Assembly: GCF_025698545.1 (NCBI RefSeq)
Contig: NC_068575.1
Location: 56,925,980-56,989,979 of the forward strand
Source: Gossypium raimondii
Taxonomy: Eukaryota > Streptophyta > Magnoliopsida > Malvales > Malvaceae
Direction: 5' to 3'
Length of the DNA stretch: 64,000 bases
In this document: piece after piece, positions 38,341-49,640 of the stretch
How positions within the stretch are numbered: the stretch's first letter is position 1
Layout: each line of letters begins with the position of its first letter
The notes under the pieces: generated by a model
Told to the model about the DNA's origin: nothing
Seen by the model: only the letters and a program-made list of their open reading frames with translations
Databases searched by the model: none
Position numbers and translations under genes: made by a program

Positions 38341-38640
38341 AAAATGAAAGACCCAAAACAGTTTAACTACAACAAAACTAGGATACTTACCGGTTAGGGT
38401 TTGGAGAAAAGAAATAAGCGATGCAAACCCAATTTAAGGAATAAAACAAAACCCCTAACTCAAAACAATCTAATAAAGAAGCTATCAATTTAAAAATATA
38501 TATATGTCTAATTCTAAACAATCATAAAGCTCATTAGCATGCCAAAGAACAAAAACAAAAGATCGAAAGCAGTTAAGTAGGAATAGCAAAACTAAGAAAC
38601 TCACCGATTAGGGTTCTGAGGGAAGAAATGAGCGATAGTA
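38341..38640 (-). repeat. Duplicated 5'-leader exon end with two splice donors (DnaJ gene)
   Basis: In transcript sense, CGCTCATTTCTTCCCTCAG... ending AACCCTAATCG|GTGAGT (donor at 38604) is followed about 214 bases later by CGCTTATTTCTTTTCTCCA... ending AACCCTAACCG|GTAAGT (donor at 38390). Similarity continues for about 70 more bases into the intron (CTTAGTTTTG against CCTAGTTTTG). A plausible acceptor is CGACGCAG just before 38154, 20 bases upstream of the ATG. Confidence 0.65.
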
Positions 38641-38898
38641 TTCAGCGAACGTTAAAAACAAGTTTGAGAATTTTTTGCGAGAGAAAAGCAAGGGATAGCA
38701 AGATTCTTCCCCTCAAGTTTCTCCTCACAAATCGCAGAGGAGTTTTACTTGGGGAGGATATCTTCAATTAAAAGAAAATTAAAATTTTATTTTCACTCTT
38801 CTTTTTGTTGTTACCACTTCAGCTTAACCGGCTTTACTACAATATCAGAGCTTGTTTGGGGATTGGAAGTAGCAATAGTGGGTGGTGAAAGTATAGTT

Positions 38899-38909
38899 GA
38901 AAGTTCCTT
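38899..38909. promoter_or_regulatory. Weak heat-shock-element-like motif upstream of the DnaJ gene
   Basis: TTGAAAGTTCC contains inverted GAA and TTC units with the correct 2-base spacing, about 200 bases upstream of the likely first exon. Only two of the usual three units are exact, so it may be chance. Confidence 0.25.
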
Positions 38910-39480
38910 CCTGGGGGAATAACGGTGAGGTGTCACGTGCTAATTGGTGTCAATGGCACCCGATTTCAAGAACGGAGAGACCATTGATAAACACGTTAGG
39001 GTTGTAAACAAGACATCTTCACCGTGCAATTTAAATATGGGACGATTGATGTTACACTATAACAACTTTGGCGGCTTACAGCAACCCACCCAGCCATCAG
39101 ATTGGTCATGATTGATGGCTGAAATGTAACCGCATCGTACATAGGGAAGAAACATGCCATTGCCAAACTAGGATATAAAATAAGATTTTGTTTTTTTTTT
39201 TAATCACAAGTGTTTTATTATTTGAGATCAAGTTTGATTGGTAGTTAAGTATAATTCTCTTTCACTAAGAAATATGTTTGATTAAAATATTTAAGGAAAA
39301 ATTCACTTTCAATCACTTTAGCTACTAAGATATTTGGTGTTGCTATTATTATAATTAGTACAATCACGGTAGATGTCGAACAACATAATTGATTACTATT
39401 ACTACGTCAGGCTCTACTCTCTTTAGTCATGAGCAATGGTCACAAAATGGAAGAGAGTAGTACAACTCCTAGATAACATT

Positions 39481-39522
39481 AGCATGGAGCATGGAGCATG
39501 GAGCATGGAGCATGGAGCATGG
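39481..39522. repeat. Minisatellite, six exact AGCATGG units
   Basis: Six head-to-tail copies of a 7-base unit are present without mismatch, followed by the partial unit ACATGG. Exactness suggests recent expansion and probable length polymorphism. Confidence 0.95.
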
Positions 39523-40469
39523 ACATGGATATAGACAACCTGGTGCAAAAAGCAACTACCACAGATATGTTTACTATGTTTTTTTATCTATAAATTGTAC
39601 CAACAATAATACCCTTATTATATATTTATTTATTCATCCATTTATTATTTATTTAAATGCTTGAATATACTTGATTTTTTTCATTAAAACTTTATATTTA
39701 ACTTCAATTAAGATTATAGGAATTAATACCACATTTTATCCCCTTTTAAAATTTAAAAATTAATCATACCATTACTAGATTAATGCAGTGCACTTGTGAT
39801 TTAAATAGAGGGGCTCATGATTCAAAGTTATTGAACCGTTATAGATTACAAGATATTGTCCTTAAAGTTCATGGCCAATTTGTTTAATTTACTCAGCAGT
39901 GGACGGTTCTAGGTGTAGCAGCCATTGTATCTATTTTATTAAATGTGAAAATTATTTTGTGGATCGCAATTAAAATACTAATGGATAAAAAAGTAATTGA
40001 ATCTTAAGGATATTTATGCGTTAATGTTAAAGATTTTACCAATTTAAGACATTCGTTCAATCATGATGGTTTAAGTCAAAAAACGTTGTTTTTTAATCCA
40101 ATTAAGCTGGTTTTTATCAACGAGTAGTCCACCAATCTTGAACTTGATGTCCTGATCTGTTGCCCCAGCAGCTAAGTATATACATTAATTGTTGTTGTTC
40201 AAAAGGGATGTTCCGCTGGCTCACTACGCCTTCAAAATACAAGCATTCTTTTTATTGTTGGATACCAAGGCTGAAAAAATAGAAGCTGGGGGCTATAAAT
40301 GGTGCGTATCAACTCTTAACACTGATCACAAGTGGTAGCTTCTTAATTTTTCATAGGCATTGTCCTTAGTGTTTGTACCTTTTGCTCCTAATAACCAATA
40401 TTCATAAAGCTGTGCATGAATTGCACCTATATATAACACACATGAAGAGGACAGGTTTCTCCAAATGAA

Positions 40470-40703
40470 TTAGACTTGTGTTCTGCATTCAGTAGGTTTT
40501 ATCTTGTTTTTATACCCAAAAAAAGAATCCAACATCCCTGAACCATCCAAATGCTCTTGGATTCTTGCAAACCAGGTCAACCTTCTTATTTCCCTCACAC
40601 TTGCGGTGTTTTGAAGGAGCCTCAGAAATTTAGTAAGCCCATCCTTAGAAAATTCAAAAAAAATTATCATCAAGTAAATGTGGATTACAAATCGAGCTGT
40701 CAC
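40470..40703 (-). pseudogene. Exon-like open frame, unrecognised; possible gene relic
   Basis: After an acceptor-like TTTTCTAAG the frame reads DGLTKFLRLLQNTASVRE, then RRLTWFARIQEHLDGSGM and a stop. The composition (balanced, with amphipathic helices) is more protein-like than the surrounding random frames. No upstream exon can be found on this strand before the phosphatase gene begins at 41064. I do not recognise the family. It may be the last exon of a broken gene, or chance. Confidence 0.25.
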
Positions 40704-41063
40704 AATGTAATGTTGTTAAAAAGTAATAATTCAACTTTTATTTTTTACATTTCAATGGGTAAATTCAACTCCATGCAAGCGATGAGTACAAGAGAACAAG
40801 CAAACCACCCCATACATGTCGTGTTATCCCAACCTCGTTTGCAGAAAATATCTCACCATGAAAACTATTTCGTTTTCACCACAAATCCACACTAGCCTTT
40901 TGCAGCTTCCCAGGAAGACGCTCTTACATTACCTAATGGTGCACGCATTGGGTAATACAAAATAAAAATAAAAAGCATTTTTTTCCCCAGGATCTCCATA
41001 TTTTAATCGACGTCTTATTAAAAAAATATAGGAAAACAACGACTATAACAAGGGAAGATAGGC

Positions 41064-42521
41064 ATGGGGAGAACAGGAACATTGTGCAACTGCTTCATTG
41101 CTTCTTTCCGAACTCCAATCTCCATTTGCAGACGCAAAAAACCTTTGATTCCTAGGAGAAAGCTAAACCTTATGGCGGCATCGATGGATCCCTTGGACAC
41201 AAAAACTTATCAGCAGAACGTGTTGGTAATGAGGCACGGCGACCGTTTGGACAACTTCGATCCCACGTGGGAAAAGACGGCCGACAGACCATGGGATCCA
41301 CCGCTCATACAGAATGGCCTACACAGGGCTTTTGGCACGGGCCGTGAGTTTCGAACCCGCCTACCTTTCCCAATCCACCGAGTCTTCGTCTCTCCCTTTC
41401 TCCGCTGCATCCAGACTGCCTCCGAGGTTGTGGCTGCCCTTTGCTCCGTCGATGACGATCCTAATGCCAAGTCATCCAACGACGTCGTTGCCATCGACCC
41501 TTCCAGAGTCAAGGTCAGGTCAAAACAACTTTTCCCCCTTTTTTCCTTTTGACACTAAACATCCCAAACTATCATCCAGATCTGATCAAATTAGATCAAA
41601 TCGTACGCGTATTTAAGAACATCTGGTCAAATCGTAAAATATGAGCTAGGTTTTTTATTTTACTTGTCAAATTGTACTAATAATTTAATAACTAAATCAG
41701 GAGTTTTGAAATTCGACACCTATTTAATATTTAAATCATAATTTGAGCAAATTTTTTTCTTCATCTCTATGCTTGAGCCCATTTTGTTGTATTTTGCAGG
41801 TTTCAATCGAATACGGGCTGTGTGAGATGCTAAATAAAACAGCAATTAGGATTGATGTTGCGCCCAAAGATGGAATCTTTCGTTTCGACGTTCCACAGCT
41901 CGAGGCTCTGATACCAAGTGGCACGGTAGATCCTACGGTGGAACCAGTTTATAAAGAGGTAGCATTTGGCTATTTGCAGTGCGTTTTTATCTATTTCCCT
42001 TTTTCTACAACTTAAGATTTTTGTCAGTGTAGCTTGACGATGTTTAATCTGCCTGATTTAACTTCTTCGTCTGAAAATCACAGTTGCCGCAATGGGAAGA
42101 GACAGTAAGGGATGCAAGGAGTAGATATGAACAAATTATTAAGGCGCTGGCGGATAAATACCCATCTCAAAACTTGCTGTTAGTGACACATGGTAAGCTA
42201 CATTCTTCGATATTAGACAACAATATGTTGATTATTCACTTTGTCCTACACATTTGGCCCAATTTTTTACCTTTGCCCCGTCGATTTTAAACAATGTCAT
42301 TCTATTTCTATTAAAGTCGCCGTACATATCCTATGGCAGGGGAAGGAGTTGGAGTTTCAGTTTCTGCATTCAAGGAGGACACTAATGTGATTGAAGTAGA
42401 TTATTGTGCTTATTCAGAACTTACAAGACAAGTTTATTTGAAAAATGAGTCATTCAGTGCTAGAAACTTCGAGGTGCTTACAGAAAGTGGCCAGACTGGG
42501 GTAACTTATATTGCAGAGTAG
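41064..42521 (+). CDS. Histidine-phosphatase (phosphoglycerate-mutase-like) protein, 299 aa, 4 exons
   Basis: Exons 41064-41513, 41800-41958, 42084-42192 and 42340-42521 join in phase (900 nt). The catalytic RHG motif is at Arg57-His58-Gly59 (LVMRHGDR). A second conserved arginine lies in SPFLRCIQTA (Arg114), and the second catalytic histidine in VTHGEG (His239). The order fits the branch of the histidine-phosphatase superfamily that includes UBASH3/TFC3-like enzymes rather than glycolytic mutase; the substrate is unknown. Two starts are possible: the first ATG gives a 36-residue basic, Ser/Arg-rich leader that could be an organelle targeting peptide, while the ATG at codon 37 (MAASMDP) gives a cytosolic form. 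The gene faces away from the DnaJ gene. A copia element begins 290 bases after its stop and may have cut or replaced its 3' UTR. Confidence 0.9.
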
Positions 42522-42810
42522 CAACTTTAATGATTTTGTCACTGGTAGTTTCATAGATTCTTTGCCTTCAACCACGAAGGAGATGACTCTGATTTCATCT
42601 GCAGTATACCTCAGTCTTCCTCTTGATGCGTCGGCTTTCCTTTACATTAACATACTTTGTATTAAGAAGCCATGGATTCAACAAATATCAGTATGAAACT
42701 GTCTTTTTCTTCCCCTGTTTTGTTTGCTGACAGTGCAGATTGAGATGCCGTGAAAGTGATTAAGGGAAACAATTTCTGTTTCTTGATTGGATAACGCCAT
42801 TGTTACTGTT

Positions 42811-43020
42811 TGTTAAAATCTTTCAATGAACAAAGTATGATTATTTTGATCAAGAAAATAGGAATTTGTTCCTTCCTCTACCATTATTATATTTATAGAT
42901 TACATGAGTTTAGCTATTGTTCATAACTGCTGCTAACAGATTAACAGATTGATAAGAATAACAAACTAACTGCTGAACTGATTCCTAACAACACTAACAA
43001 CTGTTATTTTGTATTTTAAC
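42811..43020 (-). repeat. 3' LTR of the copia element
   Basis: 210 bases with short inverted ends TGTTAAAAT / ATTTTAACA. It differs from the right LTR at a small number of sites by eye, which suggests a fairly recent insertion. Confidence 0.9.
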
Positions 43021-43097
43021 ATTCACCCATCTTCTTGACGGGTAACACCTGAAGAAGACTTCTAAACCGAGCGAAAGAAGAAACAGATAAATGCTTA

Positions 43098-43242
43098 GGG
43101 TGAGTTTGGATGGGTGGTGCATTTACCTGCGGTTAGTGTAAAAACAGCGGTGGTGGTGAGATTAGATGCTGTAGCGATACTGTAGCGTGAGACAAAAAGT
43201 AAGCTAAACGCACCGCACCCAATCGCCCATCCAAACCCACCC
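43098..43242. mobile_element. Tourist-like MITE (PIF/Harbinger type, TSD TTA), 145 bp
   Basis: The inverted ends GGGTGAGTTTGGATGGG and CCCATCCAAACCCACCC are flanked by the trinucleotide TTA on both sides (43095-43097 and 43243-43245), the target preference of PIF/Harbinger MITEs. It sits just after the copia pol end (reading IANIFTK) and alters the C-terminus. A related degraded sequence lies at 59565-59735. Confidence 0.85.
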
Positions 43243-43763
43243 TTAGTAAAAATGTTAGCAATCTGATCACACGCAGGTACTTCACTCACAACTAAAGACC
43301 CATCAGCAACTCTCTCACGGACAAAGAACAAATCTAGCTCCACATGTTTAAACTTAGAATGTAAAACAAGATTCGCAGCAACTGCAACTGCACTTAAGTT
43401 GTCACACCAGACAGTAAGGGAATCGTTAGACTGAAGTTGTAATTCTTTTAATAACGAAGTCAGCCAAAGAACATCACTTGTTGCTGCAGCAAGACTTCGA
43501 TATTTAGCTTCAACTGTGGACCGAGATACAACTTCTTGTTTCTTGGAACACCATGATATTGGGTTATGACCAAAATAGACACAATAGCCAATTGTGGATT
43601 GACAATCATCAAAATTCAACCCCCAATTTGCATCGACATAACCAACTAAAGAGAGTCGAGTAAACGGACGAAACACAATCCCATAGTCTAGAGTACCACA
43701 CAAATACCGCAATATGCATTTTAATGCAACTAGATGTATAGTAGTGGGTGCATGCATAAACTG
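43243..43763 (-). pseudogene. Copia RNase H and C-terminal pol segment
   Basis: The frame contains LVGYVDANWG, SRSTVEAKYRSLAAATSDVL and the VRERVADGSLVV / IANIFTK tail typical of copia RNase H. The upstream end is cut by element B and the downstream end by the Tourist-like MITE. The open frame itself is intact over this stretch. Confidence 0.9.
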
Positions 43764-43768
43764 GCAAA

Positions 43769-46718
43769 TGTAACACCCCTTACCCGTATTCAACTCCGGA
43801 ATAGGGTATGAGGCATTACTAGAACACTTACACATGTAAACGTATTAAACCGAGTTACAAAATTTCATTCAAATTTAAACTCTTCAAATTTTTAACATGC
43901 TTTTATAATTCTTTATAACATATCCTCAAAATATTATATTCATAACAAATATGGCCTACGAGACCCGATACTTACTCATGTAATTCAAAGCTCCATTTCC
44001 ATTTTATTCAATTCACAATATTTCGTGTTCACAATTCAAATTAATTTCTCAATCCAATATATATATTTCAATACCACACTCTCATACTATGAAACTTTAT
44101 TTTCCCATATGAGCTTAAACCATGATCATCACATATCAAAGACAAATGTTCTTGACATTTCCATCACATAAACCGAATTAATCAATGCAACTCAATGATA
44201 TAATCATCCATATATCATTATTATCATATATATATATATATATCATGACTAAATTTCTTAGATATTTGATCAATTGCTTTTCAACACTGCAATAGTTCCT
44301 TCGGTACCAATACGTATTTACCATTCAATTTAACATTTACTGATTATAATCGGGCATATGACCATTATACACAATTCTTTCATACATTTTATTGTCCTCC
44401 TCCTCCTCTCCATTCCACATCCTTTATGTATAAAACATGCTTAAATAGCATTATACATAATTTCCACTTATATTTAAATTCAAAGCTGTCTATTTGAGTC
44501 AGAGTCACTAAATCATTTTTATCTGAAGCTACAGAGCTCCAAATTAATATCCATTAATTTTCCCTGAAACTAGACTCTCATGTATTCTTACCATAAAATT
44601 TTCAGAATTTTTGACTTGGCCAATTAGTACAGTTTATTCTTTAAATTCACCCCTTTTTCACTGCTCAACATCACAGACCTCTCTTCACTAAAAATGAATT
44701 ATCTCATTGTACATAATTCAGATGATATTTACGTTTCTTTTATTTGAAAATAGACTCATTAAGGATTCTAAGCATATAAATTATAACTCATAATTATTTT
44801 TGTACAATTTTTAACTATTTTCCAAAGTCAAAACAGGGGATTCCGAAATCAATCCGACCCTGCCTCACTAAAATTCAAATATATAAAAATGTGTAACTCT
44901 TTTGCTTCCCTTGTTTCTTTCATGTAAAAATATACTCCTTAATCTTTCATTTCATATCTTATTCACTCTCTAATTCAATTCCCACCATTTTTGGCGATTT
45001 TTCAAAGTCACACTATTGTTACTGTCTAAAACTGTTTTGTTGCACATTTTACTTTTTCATAATTTCATTACTTCTTTTCATCCTACTTAAGGGTCGATTA
45101 AATATCGAACCAAATATTCATCACGTAACCTTATTCGATTCACATATATTTTCACTTATCTAATTTCCCCGATGAACACTTCGGAACATTAACCGTTACA
45201 CGGTGGAATCAGCACTTAGCAACCACCTTATAATCAATGATACGGGGAATCAGCACATAGCAACCCCTTTCACAGTCAAGGATACGGTGGAATCAGCACT
45301 TAGCAACCATCTTTATATTCAATGATGCGAATTCACATAGTAGCATGTACATAGTACTACACATGTGACCATCACTATCCGATACACGTAATAGCCTGCA
45401 CATAGTACTACACACGTGATCGAAGTTATCCGGTACGCATAGTAGCCTGCACATAGTACTACACATACGACCTATCATTCTGATATACGTAGTAGCCTAC
45501 ACATAGTACTACACACGTGATCGAAGCTATCCAGTACGCATAGTAGCCTGCACATAGTACTACACATGCGATCTATCATTCTGGTACATGTAGTAGCCTA
45601 CACATAGTACTACACACGTGACCATCACTTTCACATAGTGGCCTACACACAGTCCATGCCACATATGTGATCATTTCTGTCACTTCATTCGTATCCCTTT
45701 TTATTCCGAATGTTCAATCGGGAAATTTCTCACTTTTTTTTTTTTTTTTTTACTAATCAAAGTCAATTCCTTGTCTTTCTTGACTTATAATAACACATTT
45801 AACTTATTTAACACTCACATTATTCAATCCAGTCCAAAAATCACATTTTGGCAAAATTACATTTTTTCCCCCAAAGTTTCACAAAATTACAATTTTGCCC
45901 CTAGGCTCGGAAATTAAAATTTATCCCTTATTCTTATGTATTGTGACATGTTGAACATTTTTCCCTTCTATGGCAACACCAAATTCCCACTCTAACACTT
46001 ACTTATGAACATTTAGTATTTTTATCGATTATGTCGTTTTACTCGTTTTCACTCAAAATCGCTTAGCAAAAGTTGCTTAACATAATTTCTAGATTCATAT
46101 TCTACCATAAAACATCAAAATAAACACATTTCACATATGGGTATTTTTCCAAATATAAACCATAGATTAAATTATTGCTAGAATAAGCAAAATCAAGTTA
46201 CCGGGACTTCAGAAACGTAAAGAACATTAAAAACGGGGCTTAGAATCACTTACTATGGAGCTTGGAAGCTTGAAAACCCTAACAATGGCTCCCCCCCTTG
46301 CTGATTTCGTCCCAATGAAGAAGATGAGCCCAATTTGCCATCTTTTTCCCTTTTAATTCATTTTAATTACTAGATTACCAAATTGCCCCTAACTTAAAAT
46401 TTTCCTATTTCAATTATCTCATGCCCATTTTTGTCTACCAACTTAACCAATGGTCTAATTACCATACAAGGACCTCCAATTTAAAGTTTCATAACAATTG
46501 AACACCTCTAACATGTAGAACTCAACTTTTGCACTTTTTACAATTTAGTTCTTTTGACTAAATTGAGTGCCCAAACGTCGAAATTTTCGAACGAAATTTT
46601 CACAAAATCATTCCGTGAAATCATAGACCATAAAAATATAAGAAAAATAAATTTTTCCTCGTCAGATTTATGGTCCTAAAACCACTGTTCCGACTAGGCC
46701 CAAAATCGGGCTGTTACA
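43769..46718 (-). mobile_element. LTR-like element B (2.95 kb, TSD GCAAA) inside the copia pol
   Basis: On the minus strand it starts TGTAACAGCCCG (46718) and ends GGGGTGTTACA (43769). The perfect duplication GCAAA lies at 43764-43768 and 46719-46723, so the insertion splits the copia RT/RNase H reading frame between two codons of one continuous conserved region. It belongs to the same family and orientation as element A (21587-24825). No coding sequence or internal domain was found, so a solo LTR is the simplest reading. Confidence 0.88.
45201..45650. repeat. Two adjoining tandem arrays in element B
   Basis: At 45201-45325 a unit around GGTGGAATCAGCACTTAGCA recurs three times. At 45333-45650 a unit of about 55 bases around GTAGCCTGCACATAGTACTA recurs about six times, with alternating versions (ACACGTGATCGAAG.TATCC and ACATGCGATCTATCATTCTG) that give a higher-order period of about 110 bases. 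Confidence 0.8.
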
Positions 46719-46723
46719 GCAAA

Positions 46724-46860
46724 TGTAATTTACTGCGTAAGCAATATCAGGTCGAGTTAGAACCACATACTGTAGTGTCCCTGCAAGACTTTTGTATTCA
46801 GTGGGATTAGAAAGTCGTTCCTCGTTATCTTTAGACAAAGATGAGGAGCTAATCATAGGA
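46724..46860 (-). pseudogene. Copia RT C-terminal fragment between two insertions
   Basis: The frame reads YKSLAGTLQYVVLTRPDIAY, the conserved block between copia RT and RNase H. It is bounded by the hAT-type MITE on the upstream side and element B on the downstream side. Confidence 0.88.
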
Positions 46861-46868
46861 GTATGAAC

Positions 46869-47351
46869 TAGAGGTGCTCATGGTAGGTAGCCTGAGAAAA
46901 AATTCGGCCGGGCTGGGCCCTACCGTCCCAAAATATGGGCCTAGAATTTTGCCCGGACCCGGCCCGACCCGAAATATGGGCCTAGAATTTTGCCCGGGCC
47001 TGGCCTGTTTTTTAAATAAGTACCAAAAATTTATTTTAAAAATTAAAAAAAGTATTTTAAAAATATTTTAAAATTAAAAAAATTTTAAAAAGTATTTTAA
47101 AAAAATTTAAAATTTTAAAAAATTTTAAAAAAGTATTTTAAAAGTATTTTAAAATTAAAAAATTTAAAAAAATTAAAATATTTATTATATTTGGTAGGTA
47201 GGCAGGCTCAGACCAAAAAGTGGTGCCCGAGGCGGCCGCTTTTTAATCGGGCATCATTTTTTGCCCAAGCCCATATTTCGGCCTATATTTTACCCAAACC
47301 CTCCCATATTTCAAGGGGTGGTCGGGCAGCCGCCTACCATGAGCACCTCTA
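46869..47351. mobile_element. hAT-type MITE (483 bp, perfect 8-bp TSD GTATGAAC)
   Basis: Inverted ends TAGAGGTGCTCATGG and CCATGAGCACCTCTA are flanked by identical 8-bp duplications GTATGAAC at 46861-46868 and 47352-47359, diagnostic of hAT transposition. Subterminal regions are GC-rich (GGCCCGGCC-type motifs, in inverted orientation at the two ends), and the core is an A/T homopolymer-rich stretch. There is no transposase, so it must have been mobilised in trans. Confidence 0.93.
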
Positions 47352-47359
47352 GTATGAAC

Positions 47360-48170
47360 GCTCTTTGCATGAGTCATACAACACCTGTCAAGCTGATCAC
47401 GAACGTACTTTTGCTGGCATAGATGAATACACCCATCAGAGGAACGAGTCACCTCAACTCCAAGAAAGTAATGAAGATCACCCATATCTTTAAGAGAAAA
47501 CTCCTTATGCAACTGCTGAACAAAACTTTCGATACATGTAGATATACTTCCAGTAGCAATAATATCATCCACATTATACACAAGAACATATAGAGTGAAT
47601 GCGTGATTTGAACAAATAAGGACGAATCCAACTTTGATATATAAAAGCCAATTGAAAGTAGGAAACACTTTAACTTGTTAAATCAAGCATGTGGAGCCTG
47701 TCGCAGCCCATACAATGCCTTCTTAAGACAACACACCAAAGGTTTACCATTAGGACTAAACTGAACATACCCTGGAGGTTGCTGCATAAACACTTCATCA
47801 GTAAGATCACCATTTAAAAAAACATTATTAACATCTACCTGGCTAAGCTGCCAACCTTTTGAGACAACAATTGATAGTATAACTCGAATAGTAGCAGGCT
47901 TGATCACCGGACTAAATGTTTCCTTGAAATCACACTCAGGTACCTGAGAACATCCTTTAGCCACTAACCGAGCTTTTCGATAGGCAATCGTGCCATCCAA
48001 ATTTTTCTTTACTTTGAAGAGCCATTTACACCCGATTACCTTTCGACCACTTGGTAACGGAACAAGTTCTCAGGTGAAATTATTAATGAGAGCATCATAC
48101 TCAGCCTGAGCAGTAGCACGCCATTTTGTGGTAGAAAATGCTTCCTCAATTGAGTGAGGCTCAAGGGCTT
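47360..48170 (-). pseudogene. Copia reverse transcriptase block
   Basis: It contains YRKARLVAKG, TFSPVIKPATIR, the QVDVNNVFLNGDL block, CLKKALYGLRQAPHA, and further on LYVLVYNVDDI (the YVDD-equivalent site, with Asn-Val-Asp-Asp) and MGDLHYFLGVEV. A stop follows PHA and the frame shifts before the second half, so the enzyme is broken. The hAT-type MITE interrupts it downstream. Confidence 0.88.
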
Positions 48171-49640
48171 CAGCTAAGAGTGCTTTTGGTTTAAATATGT
48201 CAGCCTTAGACCTAGTAACCATTGAATGTGTATTAGTTGGGGGAACGGAGAGTTCGGAGCAGGAACGAGAGACACGGGGTTCGGTGATAATAAAGAAGAC
48301 AATAGAACAATAGGTATATTATCAAGAACAGAATACGACGAAGGGCCAGAGTTTAGGTTATCCTTAGGAACTACAGAGGTCAAGGGACTTTGATCAGAAG
48401 AAAATGACAACGCAGGAGTGTGAACAAGTGAAGGCTCTGTGTGTTTAGAATTACACGGCTGAACAAGTGGAACGTATGTTGGTGAAAAAGACTGTTCAAA
48501 TAAAGGCGAGGGGACTTTCATACCAGACTTGGTAAACAGAAATCGATGTTCATCAAATACAACATGACGAGAAATAATGATATTGCCATCTGACGTGAGA
48601 CATTAATAACCTTTATATTGAAAATTATAGCCCAAAAATGTACAAAGTTGAGAGCGAAAATCCAACTTGTGACGCGAAAAAGGACGTAAGTATAGAAAAC
48701 AACAACACACAAACACTCGTAAATGATCGTACGTTGGATCTTTCCCATATAAAACCTTGTACGAATATTGTCATTTTAACACCAAAGTTGGAAGACGATT
48801 GATAAGATGAACAGCACAACTGAATGCATAACCCTAATACTCCATAGAAACATTTGCTTGGGCCAAGAGTGTACGACCCATGTTAACAATATGTCGGTGT
48901 TTACGCTCAACCACCCCATTCTGTTCAGACGTATAAGGATAAGACAGTCTATGAATTATCCCTTAATTTACCAAGACAGAAGTAAAAACTCAAAATTCAC
49001 CCACCAATCACTCTGGAACTGACGAATATTCTTTCCAAACTGAGTTTTGACTAATTACTGGAACTGATTAAAACACTTCATTCTCTGAGACTTCTGCCAA
49101 ATAAGATATATCCAAGTAAACCGAGTACACATATCAATAAACGAGACATAATACCAACTTTGTCCACAAGCGACTGAGGCAGGTCCCCATAAGTTAGAAA
49201 CTACCAAATCAAAAAGATTATTATATTCAGTAGCAGAATTTAGAAATGACAACTTATGAGACTTCCCTTTTTGGTAGGCAACACAAACATTATCAAGACA
49301 AAACTTATTACAAGCAATATTGTAGTTATTTAAAACAACCTTGACAACAGCAGCAGAAGGATGACCAAGACGATTATGCCACAACGTAAAAACTTCACAA
49401 CCATTAGATTGATTTTAAACTCCAACATTGGTAAGAGTTGGATCCACAACAAACGTGACAGATTCAGCTAATGGAGAAAAATGATAGAGCCTATCACGAA
49501 TGTAGCCCCTCAACAAAATGTCCCGAGTCTGGATGTCATTAACAACACAGTAAGTTGGATGAAATTCAAAAAACACAGTGTTGTCAGTTGCAAAGTAAGA
49601 TACAGACAGGAGATTTTTACGTATAGCCGGAATGCACAAA
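48171..49640 (-). pseudogene. Copia integrase and linker
   Basis: It contains the HHCC region (WHNRLGHPS ... NVCVAYQKGKSHK, in which one expected Cys appears as Tyr) and the start of the integrase core (LFDLVVSNLWGP, YVSFIDMCTRFTWIYL). It then runs into frameshifted core sequence and the Pro/Ser-rich linker before RT. Multiple stops are present. Confidence 0.8.

Larger units (their letters stand above)
38720..40469. other. Intergenic region between divergent DnaJ and phosphatase genes
   Basis: This contains the DnaJ promoter (a short heat-shock-like motif near 38899) and a 7-base minisatellite (39481-39522). The rest is AT-rich without a recognised feature. Confidence 0.5.

Noticed and set aside
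40551..40895. 114-aa plus-strand open frame
   Set aside because: It is antisense to the exon-like minus frame and has no recognised motif or start context.
45333..45650. CRISPR-like or satellite array
   Set aside because: The intervening sequences also repeat with a period of about 110 bases; it is a tandem array inside element B.
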